Shown here one piece after another: positions 1 through 8,268 of a stretch of DNA of 64,000 bases. The DNA is from Caulobacter vibrioides. Lineage in GTDB: Bacteria; Pseudomonadota; Alphaproteobacteria; Caulobacterales; Caulobacteraceae. Where the stretch lies: positions 62,001 to 126,000 of the forward strand of contig NZ_PJRR01000012.1 in NCBI RefSeq assembly GCF_002858865.1, given 5' to 3'. The notes beneath the pieces were generated by a model. It was given only the letters and a program-made list of their open reading frames with translations, had not been told where the DNA came from and searched no databases. The position numbers were made by a program, and so were the translations under genes. Positions within the stretch are counted from its first letter, which is position 1, and the number at the start of each line of letters is the position of its first letter.

Positions 1-509
1 GCGCCGTGCCCGGCGCCATCGTCCGCCGCGGCGCCCATATCGGCAGGAACGTGATCCTGATGCCCTCGTTCGTGAACATCGGCGGCTATGTCGACGAGGG
101 CACGATGGTCGACACCTGGGTGACGGTCGGCTCGTGCGCCCAGATCGGCAAGAACGTCCACCTGTCGGGCGGCGTCGGCATCGGCGGCGTGCTGGAGCCC
201 CTGCAGGCCAACCCGACCATCATCGAGGACAACTGCTTCATCGGCGCTCGCTCGGAAGTGGTCGAGGGCGTGGTGGTTGGTGAGGGCAGCGTGCTCTCGA
301 TGGGCGTGTTCATCAGCGCCTCGACCAAGATCATCGACCGCAAGACCGGCGCCGTCCACATCGGCAAGGTGCCGCCCTACAGCGTCGTGGTCCCCGGCAA
401 CCTGCCCGACCCGAACGGCGGTCCGGGCCTCTACTGCGCCGTGATCGTCAAGACGGTGGACGCTCAGACCCGGTCGAAGACCAGCATCAACGATCTGCTG
501 CGGGATTGA
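1..509 (+). CDS. dapD: 2,3,4,5-tetrahydropyridine-2,6-dicarboxylate N-succinyltransferase, 3' part
   Basis: This is the C-terminal part of DapD, cut by the window edge; the reading frame is open from base 3. DapD transfers a succinyl group from succinyl-CoA to tetrahydrodipicolinate in the succinylase branch of lysine/meso-diaminopimelate synthesis in the cytoplasm. The visible portion shows the left-handed beta-helix hexapeptide pattern, with runs such as [19 protein letters not shown] and the family segment [18 protein letters not shown]. It ends in [11 protein letters not shown], the usual C-terminus. dapE of the same pathway lies 3.3 kb away on the other strand. The 3' end is followed directly by a palindromic repeat. 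Confidence 0.95.
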   Translation, partial: AVPGAIVRRGAHIGRNVILMPSFVNIGGYVDEGTMVDTWVTVGSCAQIGKNVHLSGGVGIGGVLEPLQANPTIIEDNCFIGARSEVVEGVVVGEGSVLSMGVFISASTKIIDRKTGAVHIGKVPPYSVVVPGNLPDPNGGPGLYCAVIVKTVDAQTRSKTSINDLLRD

Positions 510-518
510 TGCGTCAAA

Positions 519-631
519 ATCCTCCCCCTCACGGGGGCGGTGTTCGCGAAGCAAACGGAGGGGGAAGAAGCCGGATAGCCCGCACCTCCCCCTCCGGCCT
601 TTCGGCCGCCTCCCCCACGGGGGGAGGATTT
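519..631. repeat. Palindromic intergenic repeat, family A copy 1
   Basis: The outer arms are aatcctccccct at the left and ggggaggatt at the right. Inner hairpins include ccggcctttcggccgcc. The same layout recurs at 2737-2859, 14063-14181 and, more loosely, 34839-34963, always at gene ends. It lies between convergent dapD and the small lipoprotein gene, and its right edge supplies the first T of that gene's stop codon. A role as a bidirectional terminator or REP-like element is inferred. Confidence 0.8.
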
Positions 632-953
632 ACTTCGTCGCGTCCTTGATCTGCTTCTTGCTCTCGGCCGCGCCTTCCTGGACGTCGTGCTTCAGGTCCT
701 TGCCGGCTTCCTTGAGCTCTTGCCCGGCCTCGCCGGCGGCTTCCTTAAGCTCCGCGCCCGCTTCCTTGGCGCTTTCCTTGATCGCAGCCCCAGCGTCCTT
801 GACGTCCGGGTCGTTGGCGATCTCGCGGGCCGCCTCCTTCACGTCGGACGCGGCGGCTTTCGCGCCTTCCTTCACCTCGGTGGCGTGTTCCTGAGAACAG
901 GCGCCCAGCGACAGGGCGACGGCGCAGCTGGCGACAAACAGGATCGAACGCAT
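630..953 (-). CDS. Small lipoprotein with amphipathic helical repeats
   Basis: The 107-residue product has a lipoprotein signal peptide: a hydrophobic stretch, then lipobox LGAC with Cys19 as the lipidated residue. The mature part is almost entirely Ala, Glu and Lys, with repeating units such as KEAGAELKEAAGEAGQELKEAG. This resembles the 11-mer amphipathic helix pattern of LEA-like or apolipoprotein-like proteins. It probably sits at the inner face of the outer membrane as a helical rod. No enzymatic motif is visible. The stop codon overlaps the edge of the adjacent palindromic repeat. Its function is unknown; a link to envelope stress is only a guess. Confidence 0.75.
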   Translation of the reverse strand: MRSILFVASCAVALSLGACSQEHATEVKEGAKAAASDVKEAAREIANDPDVKDAGAAIKESAKEAGAELKEAAGEAGQELKEAGKDLKHDVQEGAAESKKQIKDATK

Positions 954-1066
954 GGTCGTGCTCCTCCAATAGGCCTGCTGAATAACGGCGGCCCAAGGCC
1001 AAGGTTCCGTCTTCCCCCATGGCTCCGGGCTTTGCGCGAAGCCGCCAAGGCGTCTAAACCCCCGCC

Positions 1067-1993
1067 ATGCGCATCGCCTTCCTCGGCACTCCCGATTTCG
1101 CCGTCACCTGCCTCGCCGAACTCGTCGCCTCGGGCCACGAGATCGTCTGCGTCTATTCCCAGCCCCCGGCCCCGCGCGGACGCGGCCAGGAGCTGAAGCC
1201 CTCGCCGGTCCACGCCTTCGCCGAAGGCCTGGGCCTGCCGGTGCGCACGCCAGTGTCGATGAAGACCCCGGAAGAGATCGCGGCGTTCCAGGCGCTGGAC
1301 CTCGACGCCGCCGTCGTGGTGGCGTTCGGCCAGATCCTGGTGAAGGCCGTCTTGGACGCCCCCCGGTTCGGCTGCTTCAACCTGCACGCCAGCCTGTTGC
1401 CGCGCTGGCGGGGCGCCGCGCCGATCCAGCGGGCGATCATGGCCGGCGATCCGGTCACCGGCGTTCAGGTCATGCGGATGAGCGAGGGCCTCGACGAGGG
1501 GCCGATCCTGATGTCCGAGCAGGTGGCCATCGGTAACGATGACACGGCCGCCAGCCTGCACGACAAGCTGGCCGCCGTCGGCGCGCGGCTGCTGCCCGTG
1601 GCCCTGGCCGCGATCGAGCGCGAGGTCGTCCAGGAAACGCCCCAGGCCGAGGACGGCGTCACCTACGCCAAGAAGATCAAATCGGCCGAAGCCCGCATCG
1701 ACTGGACCCGCCCGGCCGCCGAGGTCGACCGCCACATCCGCGGCCTCTCGCCCTTCCCCGGCGCCTGGTTCGAGGCGCCGTCGGAGAAAGGGCCTGTGCG
1801 TGTGAAGGCCCTGCTGTCGCGCGTCGAGGCCGCGTCGGGCGCGCCAGGAACGGCGCTGGACGATGCCCTCCTGATCGCCTGCGGCGAAGGCTCCATCCGT
1901 CTGCTGAAGGCCCAGCGCGAGGGCAAGGGCGTGCAGGACGCACAGACCTTCACGCGCGGGTTCCCGATCGCGGCTGGGACCGTGCTGGCCTGA
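1067..1993 (+). CDS. fmt: Methionyl-tRNA formyltransferase
   Basis: Fmt formylates the amino group of Met-tRNA(fMet), using 10-formyltetrahydrofolate, to make the initiator tRNA. The 308-residue length is normal. The N-terminal domain starts [13 protein letters not shown]. The active-site loop is [18 protein letters not shown] with Asn105 and His107, and the catalytic Asp143 lies in GLDEGPIL. The C-terminal OB-like tRNA-binding domain follows. The stop codon overlaps the truA start (tgATG), so the two are translationally coupled. In many bacteria def is next to fmt; here def is 5 kb away on the other strand. Confidence 0.97.
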   Translation: MRIAFLGTPDFAVTCLAELVASGHEIVCVYSQPPAPRGRGQELKPSPVHAFAEGLGLPVRTPVSMKTPEEIAAFQALDLDAAVVVAFGQILVKAVLDAPRFGCFNLHASLLPRWRGAAPIQRAIMAGDPVTGVQVMRMSEGLDEGPILMSEQVAIGNDDTAASLHDKLAAVGARLLPVALAAIEREVVQETPQAEDGVTYAKKIKSAEARIDWTRPAAEVDRHIRGLSPFPGAWFEAPSEKGPVRVKALLSRVEAASGAPGTALDDALLIACGEGSIRLLKAQREGKGVQDAQTFTRGFPIAAGTVLA

Positions 1994-2772
1994 TGCCCCG
2001 CTACCGCCTCCTCGTCGAGTATGACGGCCGTCCCTATGCGGGGTTCCAGGCCCAGGCGACCCTGCCCAGCGTGCAGGGCGCGATCGAGGCGGCGGTGAAG
2101 GCCTTCTGCGGCGAAGAGGTGCGCATCGCCGCCGCCGGCCGCACCGACACCGGCGTCCATGCGACCGGCCAGGTCGTCCATGTCGACCTCGAAAAGGACT
2201 GGCCGGCCCAGACGGTGTTCAACGCCCTGAACGCCCACCTGACCCGCGAGGCGGTGTCGATCCTGTCGGCAGAAGTCGCCGAGGAGGGCTGGCACGCGCG
2301 GTTCTCTGCTAATGAGCGGCGCTATCTCTACCGGATCCTCAATCGCCGCGCCCCGCCGGCCCTGGACAAGGGCCGGGTCTGGCACATGAAGAAAGACCTC
2401 GACCACGAGGCCATGCATGCGGCGGCTCAACATCTGGTCGGCCTGCACGACTTCACGACCTTCCGCGACATGCACTGCCAGTCCAAGAGCCCGGTAAAGA
2501 CCCTGGACGTCGCCCGCGTACGAAGGGTCGGCGAGGAGATTCACCTCGATTTCGGGGCGCGGTCCTTCCTGCATCGCCAGGTCCGCTCGATGACCGGCAC
2601 TCTGGTTGAGGTCGGCGCGGGGCGCTGGACGGTGGATGACGTCAAGGCGGCGCTGGAGGCGAGGGATCGGCGCGAATGCGGACCCGTCGCGCCGGCCGAT
2701 GGGCTTTATCTGGTGGGCGTGGGGTACGGCCCGATCAATCCTCCCCCTAGCGGGGGAGGTGTCGACGCATAG
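1993..2772 (+). CDS. truA: tRNA pseudouridine(38-40) synthase TruA
   Basis: TruA makes pseudouridine at positions 38-40 of the tRNA anticodon arm. The catalytic Asp52 is in [13 protein letters not shown]. The N-terminal [19 protein letters not shown] and the late [13 protein letters not shown] are family signatures. It starts one base inside the fmt stop codon. The natural C-terminus appears to be near [10 protein letters not shown]. The last ten or so residues ([12 protein letters not shown]) are translated from an invading palindromic repeat that also provides the stop codon. Activity should not depend on this tail (inference). Confidence 0.96.
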   Translation: MPRYRLLVEYDGRPYAGFQAQATLPSVQGAIEAAVKAFCGEEVRIAAAGRTDTGVHATGQVVHVDLEKDWPAQTVFNALNAHLTREAVSILSAEVAEEGWHARFSANERRYLYRILNRRAPPALDKGRVWHMKKDLDHEAMHAAAQHLVGLHDFTTFRDMHCQSKSPVKTLDVARVRRVGEEIHLDFGARSFLHRQVRSMTGTLVEVGAGRWTVDDVKAALEARDRRECGPVAPADGLYLVGVGYGPINPPPSGGGVDA

Positions 2773-2859
2773 CGGCGACGGAGGGGGAAGAGGCAAGGTC
2801 TGCAAGACTTCCCTCTCCGGCGCTTCGCGCCACCTCCCCCGCTGGGGGGAGGATTTACC
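2737..2859. repeat. Palindromic intergenic repeat, family A copy 2
   Basis: It begins aatcctccccctagcggggg and ends gctggggggaggattta, with internal arms ggcgacggaggggg and ccctctccggcgcttcgcgcc. The first 35 bases lie inside the truA reading frame. It separates convergent truA and glsA and probably ends transcription from both sides. Confidence 0.8.
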
Positions 2860-2862
2860 GCC

Positions 2863-3783
2863 CTAAAGCACCGAACAGTTCGTGATCTGGCTGAACGCCT
2901 CCAGCGCCGCCGTGCCGACCACGCTCGTTCCAAAGCGATCGAGTTCCGGCGACCACACCGCCACCGTCGCCTTGCCGGGTATAACCGCGACAATGCCGCC
3001 GCCGACGCCGCTCTTGGCCGGCAGGCCGACGCGATAGGCGAAGCTGCCGACGCTGTCATAGATGCCGCAGGTCAGCAGCAAGGCGTTGAGGCGCCGGGTC
3101 AGGCGCTCCGGAAACACCGTCTCCTGCGCGATCGGCGAAAACCCGCCGGCGGCCAGCGGCAGGAAGGCCCGCGCCAACTGGCGGCAGCTCATGGTTAGGG
3201 CGCACTGGCGGCAATAGGCGGCCACCACCGCCTCGGGATCGTGCGTGATCGTGCCCTGGCCCCGCATCAGGCTGGCGATGGCGCGGTTCTGCCAGGCGTG
3301 CGCCAGCTCCGAGGTCGCCACCGCCGGATCGATCTCCACCCGCTCACCGCACAGGAAGCCGGCGAAGTCGCGCACCAGGGCCGCCGGGTCGCGGGTGACG
3401 TCCATCAGCACGTCGGTCACCGCCAGGGCGCCGGCGTTGATGAAGGGATTGCGCGGCACGCCCTGCTCGGCTTCCAGCAGGGACAGGTGGTTGAACGGCG
3501 TGCCCGAGGGCTCCTTGCCCACCCGGGTCCAGATCTCATCGCCCAGCCGGTTCAGGGCCAGGCCCAGGGCGAAGACCTTGGTGATGCTCTGGACCGAAAA
3601 GCCCTCGTCCGCGTCACCGATCACATGCTCATCGCCATCGACCATCCGCACGGCCATGCCGAACTTGCCGCCGGGCACAGTGGCCAGTTGCGGGATGTAG
3701 TCGGCGGGCTTGCCCTTGCCGAAGTGCGGCCTGACCAGCACCGCCACCTCGGCCAGCACGTCGGGGATCGAGAGCGCCTTCAT
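2863..3783 (-). CDS. glsA: Glutaminase
   Basis: This enzyme hydrolyses L-glutamine to glutamate and ammonia. It has the serine beta-lactamase-like glutaminase fold. The nucleophile motif is Ser66-Ile-Thr-Lys69 (in FSVQSITKVF). The family segments NHLSLLEAEQG, RNPFINAGA and the late GVGGGIVAVIPGKATVAVWS are present. The ATG at 3783 gives 306 residues; an in-frame GTG at 3795 would add four. The gene lies just downstream of dapE on the same strand with about 18 bases between them, so co-transcription is likely. Confidence 0.95.
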   Translation of the reverse strand: MKALSIPDVLAEVAVLVRPHFGKGKPADYIPQLATVPGGKFGMAVRMVDGDEHVIGDADEGFSVQSITKVFALGLALNRLGDEIWTRVGKEPSGTPFNHLSLLEAEQGVPRNPFINAGALAVTDVLMDVTRDPAALVRDFAGFLCGERVEIDPAVATSELAHAWQNRAIASLMRGQGTITHDPEAVVAAYCRQCALTMSCRQLARAFLPLAAGGFSPIAQETVFPERLTRRLNALLLTCGIYDSVGSFAYRVGLPAKSGVGGGIVAVIPGKATVAVWSPELDRFGTSVVGTAALEAFSQITNCSVL

Positions 3784-3801
3784 CCTCGTCCCCACGCAGC
3801 T

Positions 3802-4962
3802 TTAAGCGAACGTCGCGAAGTAGCGGCGGATCAGCGCCTGATAGGCGCCCGCCAGCTGGCGAACCTCCTCGACGGGCACGCGCTCGTCGACCTGGTGCAT
3901 GGTCGAGCCGACTAGACCGAACTCGACGACCGGGCACAGGGCCCGGATGAAGCGGGCGTCGCTGGTGCCGCCGGTGGTCGACAGCTCCGGCGCGCGGCCG
4001 GTGGCGTCGGTCACGGCCGCAACGATCACGTCGGTGAAGTCGCCCGGTTCGGTCAGGAAGGCCTCGCCGCTGATCTTGCACAGCGCGGTGGCGGTTCCGT
4101 CGAAACCTTCCGCGGCCTTGGCGCACTCGCCCTCGATCCAGGCGGCCAGGTCCTTGCCCTTGTGGGCCGGGTTGAAGCGGATGTTCACCCGCGCCTTGGC
4201 CGAGGCGGGGATGACGTTGGTGGCGGTGTTGCCGACGTCGATCGTGGTGATCTCGAGGTTCGACGGCTGGAAACCGGTATAGCCGTCGTCCAGCACCCGC
4301 GCCTTAAGGGTCGACAGGATGTCGACCAGCACCGGAACCGGATTGGCCGCGCGATGCGGATAGGCCACGTGGCCCTGGCGGCCCTCGACGGTGATCCAGG
4401 CGTTGATGCTGCCGCGCCGGCCGATCTTGACCATGTCGCCCAGGAGGTTCGCCGAGGTGGGCTCGCCGACGATGCAGTGGTCGATGATCTCGCCCTCGGC
4501 GGCCAGGGCCTCGACGACCTTGACCGTGCCGTCCTCGGCCACGCCTTCCTCGTCGCCGGTGATCAGGAAGCTGATCGAGCCGGGATGGTCGGGGACGTTC
4601 GCCACGGCGGCGACGAAGGCGGCGATGGCCGACTTCATGTCGACCGCGCCGCGCCCATAGAGCACGCCGTCCTTGATCTCTGCCTCGAACGGCCCGGCGG
4701 TCCAGGCCGCGTCATCGCCCACGGGCACCACGTCAGTATGGCCCGCGAAGCACAGGTTCGGCCGCGCCGTCCCACGCCGGGCGTAGAGGTTCTCGATCTC
4801 GCCGAACTTCATCCGGCGGCAGGTAAAGCCCAGGGCCTCCAGCTGGCGCTGCAGCGTGTCCATCGCGCCGGCGTCGGCCGGCGTCACCGACGGACGCCGG
4901 ATCAGGGCTTGAGCGAGCTCAACGGGATCGATGCTGACGGAAACGGGCGCGGGGCTGGTCAT
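3802..4962 (-). CDS. dapE: Succinyl-diaminopimelate desuccinylase
   Basis: DapE is a dinuclear zinc M20-family hydrolase. It removes succinate from N-succinyl-LL-diaminopimelate in lysine and peptidoglycan precursor synthesis. Metal-binding segments are CFAGHTDVVPVGD, GRGAVDMKSAIAAF, TGDEEGVAEDGT and the late GLVGSTMHQVDERV. The ATG at 4962 gives 386 residues, the usual family size. The frame stays open further upstream, but that part has no family similarity and would run into the divergent cupin gene. Gene order is dapE then glsA. Confidence 0.96.
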   Translation of the reverse strand: MTSPAPVSVSIDPVELAQALIRRPSVTPADAGAMDTLQRQLEALGFTCRRMKFGEIENLYARRGTARPNLCFAGHTDVVPVGDDAAWTAGPFEAEIKDGVLYGRGAVDMKSAIAAFVAAVANVPDHPGSISFLITGDEEGVAEDGTVKVVEALAAEGEIIDHCIVGEPTSANLLGDMVKIGRRGSINAWITVEGRQGHVAYPHRAANPVPVLVDILSTLKARVLDDGYTGFQPSNLEITTIDVGNTATNVIPASAKARVNIRFNPAHKGKDLAAWIEGECAKAAEGFDGTATALCKISGEAFLTEPGDFTDVIVAAVTDATGRAPELSTTGGTSDARFIRALCPVVEFGLVGSTMHQVDERVPVEEVRQLAGAYQALIRRYFATFA

Positions 4963-5026
4963 GGTGCAGGCTTTAAGCTTCCCCTTGCGTCCGCGCAAAT
5001 CCCGCACGCTTGTTCCAAGGTAGGTC

Positions 5027-5506
5027 ATGCCCAAGATCGATCTCGCCGCCGCCCCCACCCGCATCGGCACGGCCTATCCCGCCCCGTTCAACCAGCCCTG
5101 CCTGCAGCGTCACCGCACCAAGCTGGGCGACGCGGCCGGCCTCACCCAGTTCGGCGTCAACCTGCTGCGCCTGGCGCCCGGCGTCTGGTCCAGCCAGCGC
5201 CACTGGCACACGGCCGAGGACGAATTCACCTGGGTCGTCGAGGGCGAGGTGGTGCTGGTCGAGAATGACGGCGAGACGGTGCTGCGGGCCGGCGACTGCG
5301 CGGGCTTCAAGGCCGGAGTGGCCAACGGTCACTGCTTCCAAAACCGGTCGAACCGGGATGTGCTGCTGCTGGAGGTGGGGTCGCGGCGGCCGGACGCGGA
5401 CGGCTGTGACTATCCGGATATCGACCTAGTGTTGCGGGATGGGGAGACGGTTTACCGGCATCGGGACGGGACGCCGTATGAGACGGAAAGTGGGCGGACG
5501 CGGTAG
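5027..5506 (+). CDS. Cupin domain protein
   Basis: The 159-residue protein has a single cupin barrel. Motif 1 with metal ligands reads QRHWHTAEDEFTWVVEGE (two His and a Glu), and motif 2 includes GDCAGFKAGVANGHCFQN. The C-terminal DGCDYPDIDLVLRDG followed by a Tyr/His-rich stretch is typical of a group of proteobacterial cupins sometimes annotated as transcriptional regulators. No DNA-binding domain is present here. It is divergent from dapE, with about 64 bases between the starts. The substrate is unknown. Confidence 0.85.
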   Translation: MPKIDLAAAPTRIGTAYPAPFNQPCLQRHRTKLGDAAGLTQFGVNLLRLAPGVWSSQRHWHTAEDEFTWVVEGEVVLVENDGETVLRAGDCAGFKAGVANGHCFQNRSNRDVLLLEVGSRRPDADGCDYPDIDLVLRDGETVYRHRDGTPYETESGRTR

Positions 5507-5520
5507 GGAGCGGATCGCTG

Positions 5521-5545
5521 GGTCCGCAATGGGTGGGGAGCCGCC
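5521..5545. repeat. Direct repeat flanking an orphan gene, left copy
   Basis: The 14-mer ggtccgcaatgggt followed by four variable bases and agccgcc is repeated at 6022-6046 (14 identical, 4 different, 7 identical). This copy ends where the orphan gene's stop codon begins. The other copy lies beyond the gene's 5' end, so the gene is bracketed like an inserted segment. Confidence 0.8.
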
Positions 5546-5974
5546 TCAAGCTGCGTTCGCGGAAGCCCAAACCATCGCTTCATCGTGGCTATCGAAGGCG
5601 TAAATAGAAGGCTCCGCAAAACTGAGAACCTCATAGCAGTAGTCGCCGCCCACGAAGAGGAAGTGGCGAACGCGCGCAGTCGGGTCGCAGTAGGCCTGTG
5701 CTCTCAGCAGAGCAGAGTCCATCGTCTCCTTGATGTACACTCCTCCATCGTAAGTCCCGGCAACATCACCATGTCCGGCATTGGAATAAAATAGCTCCTC
5801 GACCCCGAAGTAGGCTTGGCAACGCATCTCAAGCCCGAAGGCCTGTCTTGCGAAAAGTACGGTCAGGTATAAGACGCCACGATTTGTCCCATGCGCGAAG
5901 ACGAATGGTGGTTGCTGAATACCATCGAGGATGGACGGAAACGGCCGCCATATTAGTTTCGGATCTGGAAACAA
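5546..5974 (-). CDS. Orphan hypothetical protein in an AT-richer island
   Basis: I do not recognise this 142-residue protein. The chosen start is TTG at 5974, because ggagag lies seven bases upstream of it. The frame remains open further upstream with protein-like sequence running into the repeat at 6022-6046, so the gene could instead be 5'-truncated. It contains the aromatic-rich segments LIWRPFPSILDG, YFGVEELFYSNAGHGD and FLFVGGDYCYEVLSF, with no signal peptide or clear membrane segment. Composition is visibly poorer in G+C than the neighbours (31 of 60 bases at 5581-5640). It is flanked by direct repeats and by structured element copy 1, which suggests acquired DNA. Confidence 0.6.
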   Translation of the reverse strand: MFPDPKLIWRPFPSILDGIQQPPFVFAHGTNRGVLYLTVLFARQAFGLEMRCQAYFGVEELFYSNAGHGDVAGTYDGGVYIKETMDSALLRAQAYCDPTARVRHFLFVGGDYCYEVLSFAEPSIYAFDSHDEAMVWASANAA

Positions 5975-6021
5975 GCGAATTCTCTCCGAAAAGTAGAGCC
6001 CATTATCGAGAGAAGTGTCCA

Positions 6022-6046
6022 GGTCCGCAATGGGTCGAAAGCCGCC
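6022..6046. repeat. Direct repeat flanking an orphan gene, right copy
   Basis: This is the second copy of ggtccgcaatgggt followed by cgaaagccgcc. It lies 48 bases upstream of the TTG start of the orphan gene and 11 bases from the start of structured element copy 1. Confidence 0.8.
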
Positions 6047-6056
6047 CTTGGGCGAG

Positions 6057-6227
6057 GCGATCCTTGAATCTCTTGGAGGCTGCAGCGTGCAGGGCTGATC
6101 AGGTCAGTCAAGGACCGCCTCCGGCGACCGCGCGCGGCGACGCGCAGCGTCGTCCTTGAGTGACCTGATCAGCCCTGCGATCGTCTCGCCGTGAGATGTA
6201 AGGATGGCTCCTTCCGGGCGGAAGGAA
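6057..6227 (+). repeat. Structured repeat element, copy 1 (possible ncRNA or mobile repeat)
   Basis: The element can be read as one closed structure. The outer stem pairs atcctt (6060-6065) and atctc (6068-6072) with gagat (6193-6197) and aaggat (6200-6205). Inside are a small hairpin ctgca-gcg-tgcag (6080-6092) and a 25-bp stem pairing 6091-6115 with 6152-6176, broken only by a G-G mismatch at 6107/6160. A 3' hairpin tccttcc-gggc-ggaagga follows (6209-6226). The apical 36 bases are G+C-rich. A second copy is at 21836-22013 with compensatory changes in the stems. The strand shown is arbitrary. Function unknown. Confidence 0.8.
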
Positions 6228-6251
6228 GCTCGAAACCACAGCCACAACCCC

Positions 6252-6363
6252 GTCATCCCGCGCTTCATGCGCGGGACCCATGGTTCAGCGTCCACGTGAG
6301 AGCCCCATCCTGCTCCGCACCTGCGGCGGACGGATGGGTCCCGCGCATGAAGCGCGGGATGAC
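6252..6363. repeat. Perfect 30-bp inverted repeat, family B
   Basis: The arm at 6252-6281 (begins gtcatcccgcgcttcatgcg) and the arm at 6334-6363 are exact reverse complements over 30 bases, separated by 52 bases. Weaker relatives with gtcatccc...gggatgac ends lie at 9613-9695 and 49683-49720. It sits downstream of def and probably acts as a REP-like terminator. Together with the structured element it fills the gene-free stretch 5975-6395. Confidence 0.85.
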
Positions 6364-6395
6364 GGCGGTAGTTGGATCTAAGGCGCCGGCAGCCC

Positions 6396-6917
6396 CTAAG
6401 CCGCGCGGCGGGCCTTCTTGACCTTGGCCATGGCGCGATCGCGGCGCAGGCGCGAGAGGTGGTCGATGAAGAGCACGCCTTCCAGGTGGTCCATCTCGTG
6501 CTGGATGCAGACGGCGAACAGGCCCTCGGCCTCCTCGACGACCGTCTCGCCCTGGTAGTTCATGTAGCGCAGGGTGACCTTGGCCGGGCGCTCGACCTCG
6601 TCATAGTACTCGGGCACCGACAGGCAGCCTTCTTCATAGCCCTGCAGGTCCTCGGACGAGGCCAGGATCTCAGGGTTCACGAAGTAGCGCGGGGCCTTGT
6701 CCTCGCCCTCGCGGGCCAGGTCCATGACGATCACGCGCACGGGCTCGCCGACCTGAACGGCGGCCAGGCCGATGCCGGGGGCGTCGTACATGGTCTCAAG
6801 CATGTCATCCATCAGAGCGCGCAGCTCATCGGTGACGGCCTCCACGGGCGTGGAGATCTTCTTCAGCGTCGCCAGGTCGGCGGCGTTATCGACGGTGAGG
6901 ATGCGACGGATAGCCAT
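6396..6917 (-). CDS. def: Peptide deformylase
   Basis: Def removes the formyl group from nascent N-formylmethionine. All three motifs are present in 173 residues: [10 protein letters not shown] (motif 1; the usual AAxQ is kept), EGCLSVP with the metal-binding Cys, and QHEMDHLEG (HExxH) with the two His ligands. The C-terminus is basic and short. It lies directly downstream of rmuC on the same strand with 8 bases between them, so the two probably share a transcript. Confidence 0.97.
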   Translation of the reverse strand: MAIRRILTVDNAADLATLKKISTPVEAVTDELRALMDDMLETMYDAPGIGLAAVQVGEPVRVIVMDLAREGEDKAPRYFVNPEILASSEDLQGYEEGCLSVPEYYDEVERPAKVTLRYMNYQGETVVEEAEGLFAVCIQHEMDHLEGVLFIDHLSRLRRDRAMAKVKKARRAA

Positions 6918-6925
6918 GATGAGCG

Positions 6926-8215
6926 TCAGGTAGGCGTGTCATTTCCGAGCGTCAAGGTGGGGGATTGTCCCACGGCCTTCAGCTTGGTCAACGGACGCAC
7001 CGCCTGATCGACCATGGGCGGCTCCGGAATCTCCTTGCCCTCATGGTCGACGGACAGGTCCTCGAAGCGGCGGGCCTGGGTCAGGACCTGGCTCTCCAGC
7101 GAGCCGACGAACTGGTTGTACTTGCCCACGGCGCTCTCCAGCGCCTTGCCCATGGCGCCGGCGTGGGCGCCCATGACCGAGACGCGCTTGTAGAGTTCAC
7201 GGCCCACCTCGACGATGCGGGCGGCGTTCTTGGCCTGGTCCTCGGCCCGCCAGCCATAGGCGACGGCCTTGCAGAGGGCGAACAGGGTCGTGGGCGTGAC
7301 CAGCACCACCCGGCGATCCATGGCCTCGGCCATCAGCTCGGGCAGGCGATCCAGAGCGGCGGCCAGGAAGCCGTCGCCGGGCACGAACATGGCCACGAAG
7401 TCGGGCGAGCCCTCGCCGGCGAACTGGTCCCAATAGGCCTTGGACGACAGGCCCTGCATGTGGGTGCGCACGCTCTGGGCGTGGCGGGCCATGGCGGCCT
7501 CGCGCAGGACCTCGTCGGTCACATCCTGCGCTTCAAGGAAGGCGTTCAGCGAGCACTTGGCGTCGATCACAAATACCCCGCCGCCCGGCAAGGTGACCTT
7601 GACGTCGGGCCGGCGACGGCCCTCCTCGCTGTCGACGCTGAACTGTTCCTGGAAGTCGAAGCGGCTGTTGAGGCCAGCGGCCTCCAGCACGTTGCGCAGG
7701 GTCTGCTCGCCCCAGCGGCCTTGCACCCCGGCCCCGCGACGCAGGGCGGCCGACAGCTTGCGGGCCTCGGCCTGGGTGGCGGTGGAGGCCTCCAGCAGGG
7801 CGGTGATCTGGGCCTTGAGGCCGCCGGTCTCTTCGGCGCGGGCCTTCTCCACGGCGGTGACCTGGGCCTCGAACTTGGCGAGCGTTTCGGCGACCGGCTT
7901 CAGCTGGGCCTCCAGCCGGGCCTCGGCCAGGCGCTCGCGGCTCTTGGCGTTCTCGTCGGCGCGCTTGATCAGCTGCTCGGCGATGGCGTTGGCGCTCTGG
8001 GCGGCCTGGGCCTTGATCAGCTCGATCTGGGTGGCGCTCTGATCCTCCAGCAGGCGATGGCGCTCCTCGGCCTGGGTCAGGCGTTCGGTGAGCAGCCAGG
8101 CCTGGGCCTCGGCCTTGGCGGCCCGGCGCTGAGCGGCGACGGCCCACAGTCCCAAGGCCACGGCGGCCAGGGCGAAGACGAGGGCCAGGATCAGATAAGG
8201 ATCGGAGAAGTTCAT
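6926..8215 (-). CDS. rmuC: DNA recombination protein RmuC
   Basis: This is an RmuC-family protein of 429 residues. An N-terminal membrane segment ([20 protein letters not shown]) is followed by a long coiled coil (residues about 30-160). The PD-(D/E)xK nuclease-like domain has [20 protein letters not shown]. In E. coli RmuC limits inversions at short inverted repeats, which is notable given the many inverted repeats here. It is followed closely by def and is preceded by a 50-aa gene on the same strand. Confidence 0.93.
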   Translation of the reverse strand: MNFSDPYLILALVFALAAVALGLWAVAAQRRAAKAEAQAWLLTERLTQAEERHRLLEDQSATQIELIKAQAAQSANAIAEQLIKRADENAKSRERLAEARLEAQLKPVAETLAKFEAQVTAVEKARAEETGGLKAQITALLEASTATQAEARKLSAALRRGAGVQGRWGEQTLRNVLEAAGLNSRFDFQEQFSVDSEEGRRRPDVKVTLPGGGVFVIDAKCSLNAFLEAQDVTDEVLREAAMARHAQSVRTHMQGLSSKAYWDQFAGEGSPDFVAMFVPGDGFLAAALDRLPELMAEAMDRRVVLVTPTTLFALCKAVAYGWRAEDQAKNAARIVEVGRELYKRVSVMGAHAGAMGKALESAVGKYNQFVGSLESQVLTQARRFEDLSVDHEGKEIPEPPMVDQAVRPLTKLKAVGQSPTLTLGNDTPT

Positions 8216-8236
8216 GCTCCGTTCCTAGCTGAAGTC

Positions 8237-8260
8237 GGCGGCGGCATAAAGGCCGCCGCC
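8237..8260 (-). terminator. GC hairpin between the 50-aa gene and rmuC
   Basis: ggcggcggc-ataaag-gccgccgcc forms a nine-base-pair stem immediately after the stop of the 50-aa gene. There is no T-run, so it may only attenuate or stabilise RNA. Confidence 0.4.
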
Positions 8261-8268
8261 GCCTCCCA

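Noticed and set aside
5975-6060. Upstream extension of the 142-aa orphan protein into the repeats
   Set aside because: The frame is open and protein-like, but it crosses the direct repeat and has no ATG or GTG with a ribosome-binding site. The TTG at 5974 has ggagag at the right distance. The possibility is kept as a caveat in the feature.
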